A stretch of DNA of 21,462 nucleotides from contig JAZREJ010000018.1 of assembly GCA_045660745.1 (NCBI GenBank), forward strand, positions 1 through 21,462, given 5' to 3'. A model generated the notes under the pieces. The model had not been told where the DNA came from and searched no databases. It was given only the letters and a program-made list of their open reading frames with translations. Positions within the stretch are counted from its first letter, which is position 1; the number at the start of each line of letters is the position of its first letter. This document shows, piece after piece, positions 14,569-21,462 of this stretch. Made by a program: the position numbers and the translations under genes. The stretch is from RGIG6353 sp045660745. GTDB taxonomy: Bacteria; Bacillota; Clostridia; Oscillospirales; SIG627.

Positions 14569-14599
14569 TATCCCTCCAACAAGACTTGTTGGAGGGATA
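14569..14599. terminator. Convergent terminator between GH4 and ZIP genes
   Basis: TATCCCTCCAACAAG (14569-14583) and CTTGTTGGAGGGATA (14585-14599) form a nearly perfect 15-bp inverted repeat. On the minus strand it is followed by TTTTTAACC, a proper T tract, so it ends the ZIP transcript best; on the plus strand only ACTTTA follows, giving a weaker end for GH4. Confidence 0.85.
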
Positions 14600-14602
14600 A
14601 CT

Positions 14603-15352
14603 TTACATATAGAAATCCATTACAAGCATCAGACAAAAGCCGGTAATGAGTGAGTATGTAGCACCCGTTTCACATCCGTGAGAGTGAGTCTCGGGTATCA
14701 TTTCGTGGCTTATGACATATATCATGGTACCTCCGGCAAAGGCAAGAGCAAATGGGAGGATAGCCGCTGAAATGCTTACCGCGAAATATCCGATAAAGGT
14801 TCCGACAACTTCAATGATTCCTGTTGACAGTGCGGCAACAAACGTTCGTTTTGGTGATATTCCCGCCGCAAGCATTGGACCGATTATGACCATTCCCTCC
14901 GGAATGTTTTGAAGAGCGATAGCACCTGCTATGGTGAGAGCCTCGGTTGTATTTCCCGTGCCGAAGCCGACTCCTGCTGCAATACCCTCGGGGAAATTGT
15001 GCAGCGCGATAGCGCAAACAAAAAGCAAGACCTTATAAAGCTTTTCATTTGCTGCGGAATCACCTTCAGCTCCTGTCAGCTTGTGAAGATGCGGGACTGC
15101 TTTATCAAGTGCGTGTATTGATAATGCACCTGTAAATATTCCCAAAACAGTTGTAATTATGGCATACTTTCCGCCGCATTCAATGGCTTCCAGCACAAGT
15201 CCTATGACTGCTGCCGCAAGCATAACTCCCGCTGCGAAGGACAGTACGATATCACTGAATCTGTGGGATATTTTTTTGAAGACGAATCCCAAAAGAGAGC
15301 CTATAATTGTTGCACCGCCGACTCCCAAGGCGGTCAGAATTACTATATTCAT
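14603..15352 (-). CDS. ZIP-family divalent metal transporter
   Basis: A 249-residue membrane protein of the ZIP (ZupT/GufA) family, which moves Zn2+ or related metals into the cytoplasm. About eight helices. Metal-site motifs are the paired ALHNFPEG (116-123; His118, Asn119, Glu122) and ALQNIPEG (146-153), with His216/Glu217 (SHEM) and a short HSHG loop (223-226) near the C-terminus. In ZupT-type proteins the second motif is usually also H-x-x-x-E, so the Gln here is of the GufA-like sort. CGGAG lies before the ATG at 15352. The upstream gene terminator lies only 23 nt ahead, so expression depends on read-through or the embedded promoter described separately. Confidence 0.93.
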   Translation of the reverse strand: MNIVILTALGVGGATIIGSLLGFVFKKISHRFSDIVLSFAAGVMLAAAVIGLVLEAIECGGKYAIITTVLGIFTGALSIHALDKAVPHLHKLTGAEGDSAANEKLYKVLLFVCAIALHNFPEGIAAGVGFGTGNTTEALTIAGAIALQNIPEGMVIIGPMLAAGISPKRTFVAALSTGIIEVVGTFIGYFAVSISAAILPFALAFAGGTMIYVISHEMIPETHSHGCETGATYSLITGFCLMLVMDFYM

Positions 15353-15369
15353 AAGTTTACTCCGAAACC

Positions 15370-15398
15370 TGTATAAAAAAACGCCTGACTGTGGTCAA
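15370..15398 (-). promoter_or_regulatory. Candidate ZIP promoter inside the terminator
   Basis: On the minus strand TTGACC (15398-15393), 17 bases, TATACA (15375-15370). The -35 box lies within the 5' arm of the terminator stem and the -10 at the end of its T run. Transcription would begin near 15363, a leader of about 10 nt. The -10 lacks the final T, so this is moderate evidence only. Confidence 0.4.
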
Positions 15399-15408
15399 GC
15401 GCTTTTTT
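15375..15408 (-). terminator. Terminator after the small membrane protein gene
   Basis: On the minus strand AAAAAAGCGCTTGAC pairs with GTCAGGCGTTTTTTT (CACA loop; stem with one or two G-T wobbles), ending in seven T. It begins 4 nt after the stop of the 78-residue gene and lies 23 nt before the ZIP start. Confidence 0.85.
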
Positions 15409-15411
15409 AGG

Positions 15412-15648
15412 TCATTCAATAACTTTTAAAAATGACAAAACTGATAAAACAATGCCTACGACACAGTAAATGTCAACGATTGCACCCACTATACCGACTA
15501 TTATGTTAACAATCGGAATATGTGCGATAACCCAGATAACAACACCTGCAATAATACCGATAACAAGATAAATAACGATCGATATTATAAGCGCCTTAAC
15601 GTCAGATAACTTAAATGAAAAAGGGAATAATTTTTTTAAAGCATCCAT
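15412..15648 (-). CDS. Small two-helix membrane protein
   Basis: A 78-residue hydrophobic protein. A short basic N-terminus (MDALKKLFPFSF) is followed by two long hydrophobic helices (about 20-44 and 47-72) with glycine-rich faces, joined by a HIPIV turn. I recall similar proteins as unnamed small membrane proteins in many gut Clostridia, with no known role. AAGGAG lies 7 nt before the ATG. Its promoter is close to ideal, so it should be abundant. It precedes the ZIP transporter on the same strand, which hints at but does not show a shared job. Confidence 0.8.
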   Translation of the reverse strand: MDALKKLFPFSFKLSDVKALIISIVIYLVIGIIAGVVIWVIAHIPIVNIIVGIVGAIVDIYCVVGIVLSVLSFLKVIE

Positions 15649-15691
15649 GACAATACTCCTTTTATACTATTGTGCATCTTAACACGTTCCC

Positions 15692-15720
15692 ATTATACCA
15701 AATAATACGTTGCATGTCAA
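15692..15720 (-). promoter_or_regulatory. Consensus extended -10 promoter of the small membrane protein gene
   Basis: TTGACA (15720-15715), 17 bases, TATAAT (15697-15692), with TGG before the -10. The start is near 15685, a leader of about 37 nt. Confidence 0.9.
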
Positions 15721-15762
15721 CTGTTGTTATAAAGAAAAAATTAAAACATTTTATCAAATCTG

Positions 15763-15791
15763 TTGAAATAAACTTTATTTTGTGATACAAT
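15763..15791 (+). promoter_or_regulatory. Promoter of the serine hydrolase/DUF4838/GH78-like operon
   Basis: TTGAAA (15763-15768), 17 bases, TACAAT (15786-15791), with TGA making an extended -10. Transcription should start near 15798, which places the alternative GTG start at 15796 outside the mRNA and supports the ATG at 15829. Confidence 0.78.
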
Positions 15792-15828
15792 TGCCGTGTT
15801 AGTACTGATATGGAAGAGAGTTATAAAA

Positions 15829-17013
15829 ATGAAATTCAATAATCTTGCAAGACTTATGGAGCATTTTGTTGAGGAAGGGTATGCGCCCGGAAATACCGTT
15901 AAGGTATATTATAAAAATGACCTCGTTTTTGATTATTCCTGCGGTTATTCTGACATAAAAAAAGAAATCCGCATGACGGGGGAGGAATATTTCAATCTTT
16001 ATTCATGTTCAAAAGTCACGACTGTCACAGCAGCACTGCAGCTTATTGATAAAGGTTTAATTCTTTTGAATGACCCCCTTTATGAGTATATTCCCGAATA
16101 TAAGGAAATGTACATAAAAAACGGTAATGGCGAACTTGTTCGCGCAAAGAATGACATTAAGATACTTAATCTTTTCAACATGACAGCAGGTCTTACCTAC
16201 AATACCAAGACCGAGAATGTCGAACGCGCAAGAGTGCTTACGAACGGTCGTATGGATACCGATGTTGTTGTAAGATGTATTGCGGGTGACCCTCTTTCCT
16301 TTGAACCCGGTGAGAGATTTCAATACAGCCTATGTCATGACGTGCTTGCGGGACTTGTTTCCATTGTAACGGGAAAAAAATTCCGCGATTACGTCAAGGA
16401 AAACATTTTTGATCCACTCGGAATGGAGTCCTCTGTCTATCATATGACGCCGCGCGAGGAGGCGAGGATGGCATCCCAATACAAGTTTGTTCCTTATTCC
16501 GACCTTGACAAGGACTTTGACGCCGTAAAGGCTCAGTCGAGCGGTTGCTCAAGGGACGGAATCTATGAGAACGTTGGCGTTGGAAACTATTTGGTGGTAG
16601 GAGACGAGTATGACAGCGGAGGCGCCGGAATCATTTCAAATGTAGGTGATTACGCAAAGCTCATGGCGGCACTTGCCGGCTACGGAATGGGAATCAACGG
16701 CGAGAGAATTCTCTCAAAGGGCGCTGTTGAGCTTATGAGAACAAATACACTCAGCGAGGAACAGCTCAAGCCCTTTTCGTGGAAGCAGCTCAGAGGATAT
16801 GGATACGGACTCGGTGTGCGTACAATGATGGACCCTATTAAGGGAAGCTCAACGGGAAATGTCGGTGAATTTGGCTGGGGAGGTGCCGCAGGAGCTTCGG
16901 TTTACGTAGACCCCGAAATCGGACTTGCCGCAGTATATGCAAAGCACACCCTGAATCCGAGGGAGGATTACTATCAGCCCCGTGTGAGAAACGCTATATA
17001 TTCTTGCTTGTAA
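15829..17013 (+). CDS. Serine hydrolase of the class C beta-lactamase-like family
   Basis: A 394-residue penicillin-binding-fold serine hydrolase. The nucleophile motif SxxK is SCSK, residues 59-62 (FNLYSCSKVTT). The second motif, usually YxN, reads Y166-S-L-C here, in GERFQYSLCHDVLAGLVS. Near the C-terminus the usual (H/K)xG strand is replaced by GEFGWGGAAGASVYVDP. This pattern is typical of esterase/peptidase-like members, not antibiotic-destroying lactamases. No signal peptide, so it is probably cytoplasmic. It is the first gene of an operon with a DUF4838 protein and a GH78-like protein, suggesting deacylation or cleavage of an imported glycan or glycopeptide; that is inference. The ATG at 15829 follows GGAAGAGAG. 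Confidence 0.85.
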   Translation: MKFNNLARLMEHFVEEGYAPGNTVKVYYKNDLVFDYSCGYSDIKKEIRMTGEEYFNLYSCSKVTTVTAALQLIDKGLILLNDPLYEYIPEYKEMYIKNGNGELVRAKNDIKILNLFNMTAGLTYNTKTENVERARVLTNGRMDTDVVVRCIAGDPLSFEPGERFQYSLCHDVLAGLVSIVTGKKFRDYVKENIFDPLGMESSVYHMTPREEARMASQYKFVPYSDLDKDFDAVKAQSSGCSRDGIYENVGVGNYLVVGDEYDSGGAGIISNVGDYAKLMAALAGYGMGINGERILSKGAVELMRTNTLSEEQLKPFSWKQLRGYGYGLGVRTMMDPIKGSSTGNVGEFGWGGAAGASVYVDPEIGLAAVYAKHTLNPREDYYQPRVRNAIYSCL

Positions 17014-17028
17014 TTTTTGGAGGAAAAC

Positions 17029-18963
17029 ATGAGAATAGTTATTGCAAAAATCGGAACGGATAAGACAATTTCCTATGCTGTTGATGAGCTTTCACGCTAC
17101 CTGAAAATGATAGATGAAGCTCTTATGGTAGACCGCCGCATATATTCTTCGTATGATCCTGATATTAAAGGAGTTATCTGGGTTGGTGAGGATAAGGCAT
17201 TTGACACGCTTCTTCCCGATGTTTCTGAACGCGAGATTGACGATGCGATTTATATCGACGTCAAGGATTCTGTGGGAATTGTAACTGGAACAAATCCCCG
17301 CTCGGTGCTCATTGCGGTTTACAGACTCTTGAAGGAGCTTGGATGTGCATGGGTCAGAAATACCTCCGACGGAGAAATTATCCCAAGCTATACCGTAAAT
17401 CCATTTTCGGTCTTTGTTTGCGAGAGCGCAAGTTACCGCCACAGAGGTGTGTGTATCGAGGGCTCGGACGCTTATGAGCACGTTTTTCAGATGATAGATT
17501 GGCTTCCCAAGGCGGGAATGAACGCTTTTTTCAGACAGTTTATGATACCGGGAGAGTTTTTTGACCGTTGGTACGACCATCTGAAAAATCCTTATAAGGA
17601 AAAGGAATCAGTCACAACGGAAGACGTTGTGGCGATGATGCGCTCACTTGAGGAGGAGATTGAGAAGAGAGGACTTCTTTATCACGCGGTCGGACACGGC
17701 TGGACAAGTACCGCAATCGGTATTAACTCGACGGGCTGGGAGGATAAGAGCCACTCTGTCCCCGATGATAAAAAGGAAATGATTGCTGAAATCGGAGGCG
17801 AACGCAAGTATTTTAACGATATGCCTCTGTGTACAAATCTCTGTTACTCGAACCCTCGAGTTCAAAAGGCTCTTGTTGAAACCATTGTGAGCTATTGCGA
17901 GCTTCATCCCAATACGGATTACGTCCATTTTTGGCTGGCTGATGGTGCCAATAATTTTTGTGAGTGTGAAAAATGCTCGCACCTTCGTCCGTCCGATTTG
18001 TACGTTGACGTAATGAATGCCATTGACGAGGCCCTCAGTGAAAAGGGACTGCGGACAAGAATCGTCTTTTTGGCTTACGTTGACCTGCTGTGGGCGCCTG
18101 TGAAAAATAAGTTGAAGAATCCCGACCGCTTTACCATTATGTTTGCTCCGATAAAAAGGAATTTTGACGTAAGCTTTAAGAATTTAAACTGTGACTCAAT
18201 CAAGCTTCCCGAATATGTGTTGAATAAGAGCCCCATTCCTAAGGATATTGTAGAAAATGCCGCGCACCTTGCAAAATGGCTTGAGTCATCAAACGTCACC
18301 GACGGCTTTGACTACGATTATCACCTTATGTGGAATCTTATACGCGATGCAGGCGGTCTTATGACCTCTCACGTGCTTTTCGACGATATGCAAAATCTTG
18401 ACAGAATTGGTCTTTGTGGCATGGTTTCCTGTCAGCTTATGAGATGCTCCTTCCCGACGGGACTTGCAATGGAGATGATGGCTGAGGGATTATGGGATAA
18501 GAAGTGCGATTTTGAGGAGAAAAGTGACCTTTATTTCCTCTCAGCCTTCGGGAATGACGGCTTGGCAGTTAAGGAATATCTTAAACAGCTTACCTATTGC
18601 ATTGACCCCAACCGCGACGCGTGGGAGTTTGAAGCAGTTTCCGAGGAGCAAAAGGCAAGACTTCTCAAGCTTGTATCAGCAGCTCTTGACTTTGAGAAGG
18701 TAATAAAGAAAAATATTGTGGAATATGACGGAAATATACGTCGCTCATGGGAATATCTTGACTTCCACCGCGAGGTTTATCTCCGCTTTGCAAACGCTCT
18801 TATCCGTCGCGCAGACGGTGCTTCTATGGATGAGAGAAGGGTACTTTCAGATGAGCTTCGCGACTTCCTTGCAATTAACGAGATGAAGTATCACAGAGTG
18901 CTTGACTATAATAACAGTATCGGTTACTTTATAAATTCATTGACGTATTATAAAGGAGAGTAA
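17029..18963 (+). CDS. DUF4838-domain putative carbohydrate-active protein
   Basis: A 644-residue protein. Residues about 1-130 resemble the alpha-glucuronidase-type N-terminal domain (ISYAVDELSRYLKMI, IWVGED, GTNPRSVLIAVYRLLKELGCAWVR). From about 137 follows a DUF4838 TIM-barrel-like region: YRHRGVCIEGSDAYE, then GHGWTSTAIG, NLCYSNPRVQ, and HFWLADGANNF with a Cys cluster C-x-C-x2-C (311, 313, 316), and VFLAYVDLLWAP. Family members are thought to be glycosidase-related and their substrates are mostly unknown. No signal peptide, so cytoplasmic. The frame opens at a TTG (17017), but the ATG at 17029 follows TGGAGG and is preferred. It starts 15 nt after the serine hydrolase stop; the next gene begins 1 nt after its stop. 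Confidence 0.8.
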   Translation: MRIVIAKIGTDKTISYAVDELSRYLKMIDEALMVDRRIYSSYDPDIKGVIWVGEDKAFDTLLPDVSEREIDDAIYIDVKDSVGIVTGTNPRSVLIAVYRLLKELGCAWVRNTSDGEIIPSYTVNPFSVFVCESASYRHRGVCIEGSDAYEHVFQMIDWLPKAGMNAFFRQFMIPGEFFDRWYDHLKNPYKEKESVTTEDVVAMMRSLEEEIEKRGLLYHAVGHGWTSTAIGINSTGWEDKSHSVPDDKKEMIAEIGGERKYFNDMPLCTNLCYSNPRVQKALVETIVSYCELHPNTDYVHFWLADGANNFCECEKCSHLRPSDLYVDVMNAIDEALSEKGLRTRIVFLAYVDLLWAPVKNKLKNPDRFTIMFAPIKRNFDVSFKNLNCDSIKLPEYVLNKSPIPKDIVENAAHLAKWLESSNVTDGFDYDYHLMWNLIRDAGGLMTSHVLFDDMQNLDRIGLCGMVSCQLMRCSFPTGLAMEMMAEGLWDKKCDFEEKSDLYFLSAFGNDGLAVKEYLKQLTYCIDPNRDAWEFEAVSEEQKARLLKLVSAALDFEKVIKKNIVEYDGNIRRSWEYLDFHREVYLRFANALIRRADGASMDERRVLSDELRDFLAINEMKYHRVLDYNNSIGYFINSLTYYKGE

Positions 18964-18964
18964 T

Positions 18965-20404
18965 ATGATTAAAAGAGAAATATTTCCCCCCGTGAGAATT
19001 ATGAAAAGCGAGGGTGCGATCAAGTCTCCCCAAGGTCTTCTCACTCTCGGCACGACCCAAGCCTTCGTCGGTGAGCCTGTTGCTCCCGTTATGAAGGTTT
19101 CGGGAAAAGGTTACGTGGTTCTTGACTTTGGAAAAGAATTTCGAGGCGGAATAAGAATTATCACGGGAAATTCCGTTACAAACGATAAGAATTACATCCT
19201 GATTCGCGTAAGATTCGGCGAGTCGGTAAACGAGTGTATGGCTGAAATGGGAGAAAAGAACGCAGGTTGCGATCACTCCCCGCGTGATATCGAAACGAAA
19301 ATCGTAAGCTTTTCCACCGCAAGGATAGGTGATACGGGATTTCGCTTTGTAAGAATTGACTTTCTTGAAGAGGTTGATTCCGAAATACGAGATATTCTCA
19401 CGGATGCTGAGATTTTAGACCTTCCCACACAGTATGAGTACAAGGGATGCGACCCTCTTCTTCTCGATATTTTCAAAACGGCAAAAAGGACGATTGACTT
19501 GTGTGCCGCGGGCGACTGCGTGTGGGACGGAATAAAGCGTGACCGAATGGTCTGGATAGGGGATATGCACTCCGAAATGCTCGCTCTTGCTACCCTTTAC
19601 GGAAGGGTCGAGCTTTTCGAAACCTCAATGGAATTTTTGAAGGAAACGAGTCCTCTCGACAATTTTATGTGCCGTATCTACACCTATTCTGCGTGGTGGA
19701 TTATCTGCCTTGCCGATTGGTGTCGTATGACCGATGCCGTGGATTTTGCGGCAAGGAACGTAGAATACGCCGAAGGTATCATCAAGCAGTTTCTTGAATG
19801 CATCGACGAGAACGGAGACTTTCATTTCAAAGTTAGGACACTCGTTGACTGGCCGACTGTCGGACGCTCGGACGAGATGGACGGCACTCGTGCAATTCTC
19901 ACTCTCATGGCGAAACGTGCCGTAGAGCTCTTTGAGTCATTATCGAGAGATGTTGAAAAAGCAAAAGAATTGCTCTCTCGCCTTGAAAAACATCCGATAA
20001 AAGCAAAAGAAATGATGCAGGTTGCAGGACTTAAATTTATGGCAACGGGAAGCCTTGACGAGGATGAGATAGAGCTTCTCAAAAATCACGACTCCCGAGG
20101 TATGTCCACCTTTATGTCCTACGATATTCTCACCGCATATGCCCATTATTTCGGAAAAGACGAGGCAGTGCGTGTTATGAAGGAGTATTACGGCGGTATG
20201 CTCTCGGTCGGAGCGACAAGCTTTTGGGAGGACTTCAGCCTTGATTGGCTTTCGGGAGCGGGCAGAATTGACGAATTGACTCCGAGTTCCCTTGAAGACC
20301 TTCACGGAGACAGAGGTGCTTTTTGCTATAAGGGCTTTCGTCATTCGCTTTGCCATGCATGGAGCACGGGAATAATAGCTTTTATGAAGGAAATTAATCT
20401 TTAA
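18965..20404 (+). CDS. GH78-like (alpha-L-rhamnosidase superfamily) protein, short form
   Basis: A 479-residue protein with the GH78 layout in miniature: a beta-sandwich part (about 45-150; VVLDFGKEFRGGI, VRFGES) and an alpha/alpha-barrel with DGIKRDRMVWIGD (188-200), TSFWED (418-423, Glu422) and HSLCHAWSTG (460-469). GH78 enzymes are usually 650-1000 residues, so this lacks accessory domains. In characterised enzymes the first motif is RDERxGWxGD with a catalytic Glu; here the residue between Asp and Arg is missing (RDRMVW). The protein may belong to a variant clade with another acid or substrate. No signal peptide. Its ribosome site AAAGGAG lies in the end of the DUF4838 gene and its ATG is 1 nt past that stop, so it is translationally coupled. 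Terminator at 20423-20454. Confidence 0.82.
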   Translation: MIKREIFPPVRIMKSEGAIKSPQGLLTLGTTQAFVGEPVAPVMKVSGKGYVVLDFGKEFRGGIRIITGNSVTNDKNYILIRVRFGESVNECMAEMGEKNAGCDHSPRDIETKIVSFSTARIGDTGFRFVRIDFLEEVDSEIRDILTDAEILDLPTQYEYKGCDPLLLDIFKTAKRTIDLCAAGDCVWDGIKRDRMVWIGDMHSEMLALATLYGRVELFETSMEFLKETSPLDNFMCRIYTYSAWWIICLADWCRMTDAVDFAARNVEYAEGIIKQFLECIDENGDFHFKVRTLVDWPTVGRSDEMDGTRAILTLMAKRAVELFESLSRDVEKAKELLSRLEKHPIKAKEMMQVAGLKFMATGSLDEDEIELLKNHDSRGMSTFMSYDILTAYAHYFGKDEAVRVMKEYYGGMLSVGATSFWEDFSLDWLSGAGRIDELTPSSLEDLHGDRGAFCYKGFRHSLCHAWSTGIIAFMKEINL

Positions 20405-20422
20405 AATAAAAAATCAAACAAA

Positions 20423-20454
20423 AAAGCACAGAGCTTAAATAAACTCTGTGCTTT
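20423..20454. terminator. Bidirectional terminator
   Basis: AAAGCACAGAG (20423-20433) and CTCTGTGCTTT (20444-20454) form a perfect 11-bp stem. T runs lie on both sides: TTTAATATTTT on the plus strand and CTTTTTTGTTTG on the minus strand. It serves both the GH78-like gene and the convergent kinase gene. Confidence 0.9.
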
Positions 20455-20473
20455 AATATTTTCACTAAATGTT

Positions 20474-21462
20474 TTATCTTACAACTCGTCCTGAGCCGTC
20501 GCCGCCTGCAAGCTTTTCAACCTCAGAAACGCTTACTCTGTTGTAGTCGCCTTCAACCGAGTGCTTGAGAGCAGAAGCTGCAACTGCGAATTCAATTGCA
20601 CTCTGACAATCCTTGCCGTTTACGAGAGAGTAGATAAGACCTGCGCCGAAGGAGTCGCCTCCGCCTACACGGTCAACTATATGAAGAGCATAGCTCTTGG
20701 AGAAGTATGCCTTCTCCCCGTCATAGAGCATACCTGCCCAGTTATTGTCATTTGCGGAAATGGAGGTGCGGAGTGTGATTGCAACCTTTTCAAATCCGAA
20801 CTTCTCGCGAAGCTTTTCTGCAACCGAGATATAACCCTCATGGTTGAGCTTGCCACCGTAAATGTCTGTGTTTTCAGCCTCAATACCGAATACGTCCTTT
20901 GCATCCTCTTCGTTTGCGATGCATACGTCAACGTACTCGCAAAGCTTTGTCATAGCCGCTCTTGCTTCGTCTCTTGTCCAAAGCTTACCACGGTAGTTGA
21001 GGTCGCAGGAAATCTTAACTCCCTGCTTCTTTGCTTCGCGACAAGCTTCAAGACATATCTCAACGAGATTCTCTCCGAGTGCGGGAGTAATTCCTGTGAA
21101 GTGGAACCAGTCAGCACCCTTGAATATCTCTTCCCAGTTAAAGTCGGACTTGTCTGCCTTCTGAATTGCACTGCCCGCTCTGTCGTAAATACATACAGAG
21201 CCTCTCTGGCTTGCACCCTTTTCGAGGAAGTAAATACCAACTCTGTCTCCACCGCGTGTGATTTTGGATGTATCAACGCCGAAGTAACGGAGAGAATTTA
21301 CAGCTGCTTCACCGATAGCATGCTTGGGAAGCTTTGTAACGTAGGTGGAATCCATACCAAAGTTAGCAAGAGAAACCGCAACGTTAGCTTCACCGCCTCC
21401 GAAGGTTGCTTGCATTTCATCATTTTGGAAGAAACGGTAGTAGCCGTTAGGAGCAAGGCGGA
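20474..21462 (-). CDS. kdgK: PfkB-family sugar kinase, 2-keto-3-deoxygluconate kinase type (5' end cut by window edge)
   Basis: A ribokinase/PfkB-fold kinase that would phosphorylate 2-keto-3-deoxygluconate, the common intermediate of hexuronate catabolism, to KDPG. The open frame continues past the ATG at 21415 to the window edge and reads LAPNGYYRFFQNDE before GGGEANVAVSLANFG. That N-terminal pattern is typical of KdgK, so the ATG at 21415 is internal and about a dozen residues lie outside. The C-terminal PfkB signature DRVGGGDSFGAG contains the catalytic Asp, and IYDRAGSA plus FHFTGITPALG are family blocks. The protein ends GDGSGRVVR. The sequence alone cannot fully exclude another hexulose kinase. 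It is convergent with the GH78-like gene and shares its terminator. Confidence 0.88.
   Translation of the reverse strand, partial: RLAPNGYYRFFQNDEMQATFGGGEANVAVSLANFGMDSTYVTKLPKHAIGEAAVNSLRYFGVDTSKITRGGDRVGIYFLEKGASQRGSVCIYDRAGSAIQKADKSDFNWEEIFKGADWFHFTGITPALGENLVEICLEACREAKKQGVKISCDLNYRGKLWTRDEARAAMTKLCEYVDVCIANEEDAKDVFGIEAENTDIYGGKLNHEGYISVAEKLREKFGFEKVAITLRTSISANDNNWAGMLYDGEKAYFSKSYALHIVDRVGGGDSFGAGLIYSLVNGKDCQSAIEFAVAASALKHSVEGDYNRVSVSEVEKLAGGDGSGRVVR

Noticed and set aside
17092..17580. 162-codon minus-strand frame inside the DUF4838 gene
   Set aside because: It opposes a conserved coding frame, has no ribosome site and no recognisable domain.
1..21462. CRISPR arrays, prophage, toxin-antitoxin or defence genes
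   Set aside because: No regularly spaced direct repeats and no cas, phage or nuclease-type proteins were seen on either strand.

Overview
The window reads as low-to-medium GC Clostridia DNA, most like an uncultured gut Oscillospirales or Ruminococcaceae-type Firmicute. Supporting signs are AGGAGG ribosome sites, several near-perfect TTGACA-N17-TATAAT promoters, tRNA genes with encoded CCA, a SpoIIIE/FtsK translocase with a long acidic linker, a lipoprotein-anchored TAXI-TRAP binding protein and many AraC/sugar-catabolism genes. The taxonomy is inferred from style and protein families, not from a marker gene search.

Layout. 1-140: the last 32 codons of an IS3-type transposase and its probable right end. 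155-245: a dispersed intergenic repeat, with a second copy at 9303-9420. 243-4557 (minus): an operon of ftsK/spoIIIE, an unknown two-helix membrane protein and a metallo-beta-lactamase-fold hydrolase, behind a consensus promoter. 4724-5190: a consensus promoter, tRNA-Thr(TGT), tRNA-Tyr(GTA), a terminator, a palindromic repeat module and a second terminator of the same design. 5400-8622: a TAXI-type TRAP transporter (binding protein plus fused permease) with two perfect palindromic operators upstream and a hairpin between the two genes. 8658-9286: a zinc-ribbon membrane protein with its own promoter, leader hairpin and terminator.

9421-14565 is sugar metabolism in two divergent regulator/enzyme pairs. 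An AraC regulator faces a sugar isomerase/epimerase plus Gfo/Idh/MocA oxidoreductase operon. A second AraC regulator faces a family GH4 glycosidase with the CHSV signature. 14603-15648 (minus) holds a ZIP metal transporter behind a small two-helix membrane protein, separated by a terminator that overlaps a candidate promoter. 15763-20454 is a three-gene operon: a serine beta-lactamase-like hydrolase, a DUF4838 protein and a short GH78-like (alpha-L-rhamnosidase superfamily) protein. All three lack signal peptides, so they probably act on imported glycans in the cytoplasm. 20474 to the right edge is a 2-keto-3-deoxygluconate kinase-like PfkB sugar kinase whose start lies outside the window.

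The accessory theme is uptake and intracellular breakdown of plant- or host-derived sugars, with uronate or deoxy-sugar use suggested by the kinase. No CRISPR array, prophage, toxin-antitoxin pair or defence island was seen. The best candidates for something undescribed are the serine hydrolase/DUF4838/GH78-like operon with its altered active-site motifs, the double palindrome upstream of the TAXI-TRAP genes, and the two repeat families.
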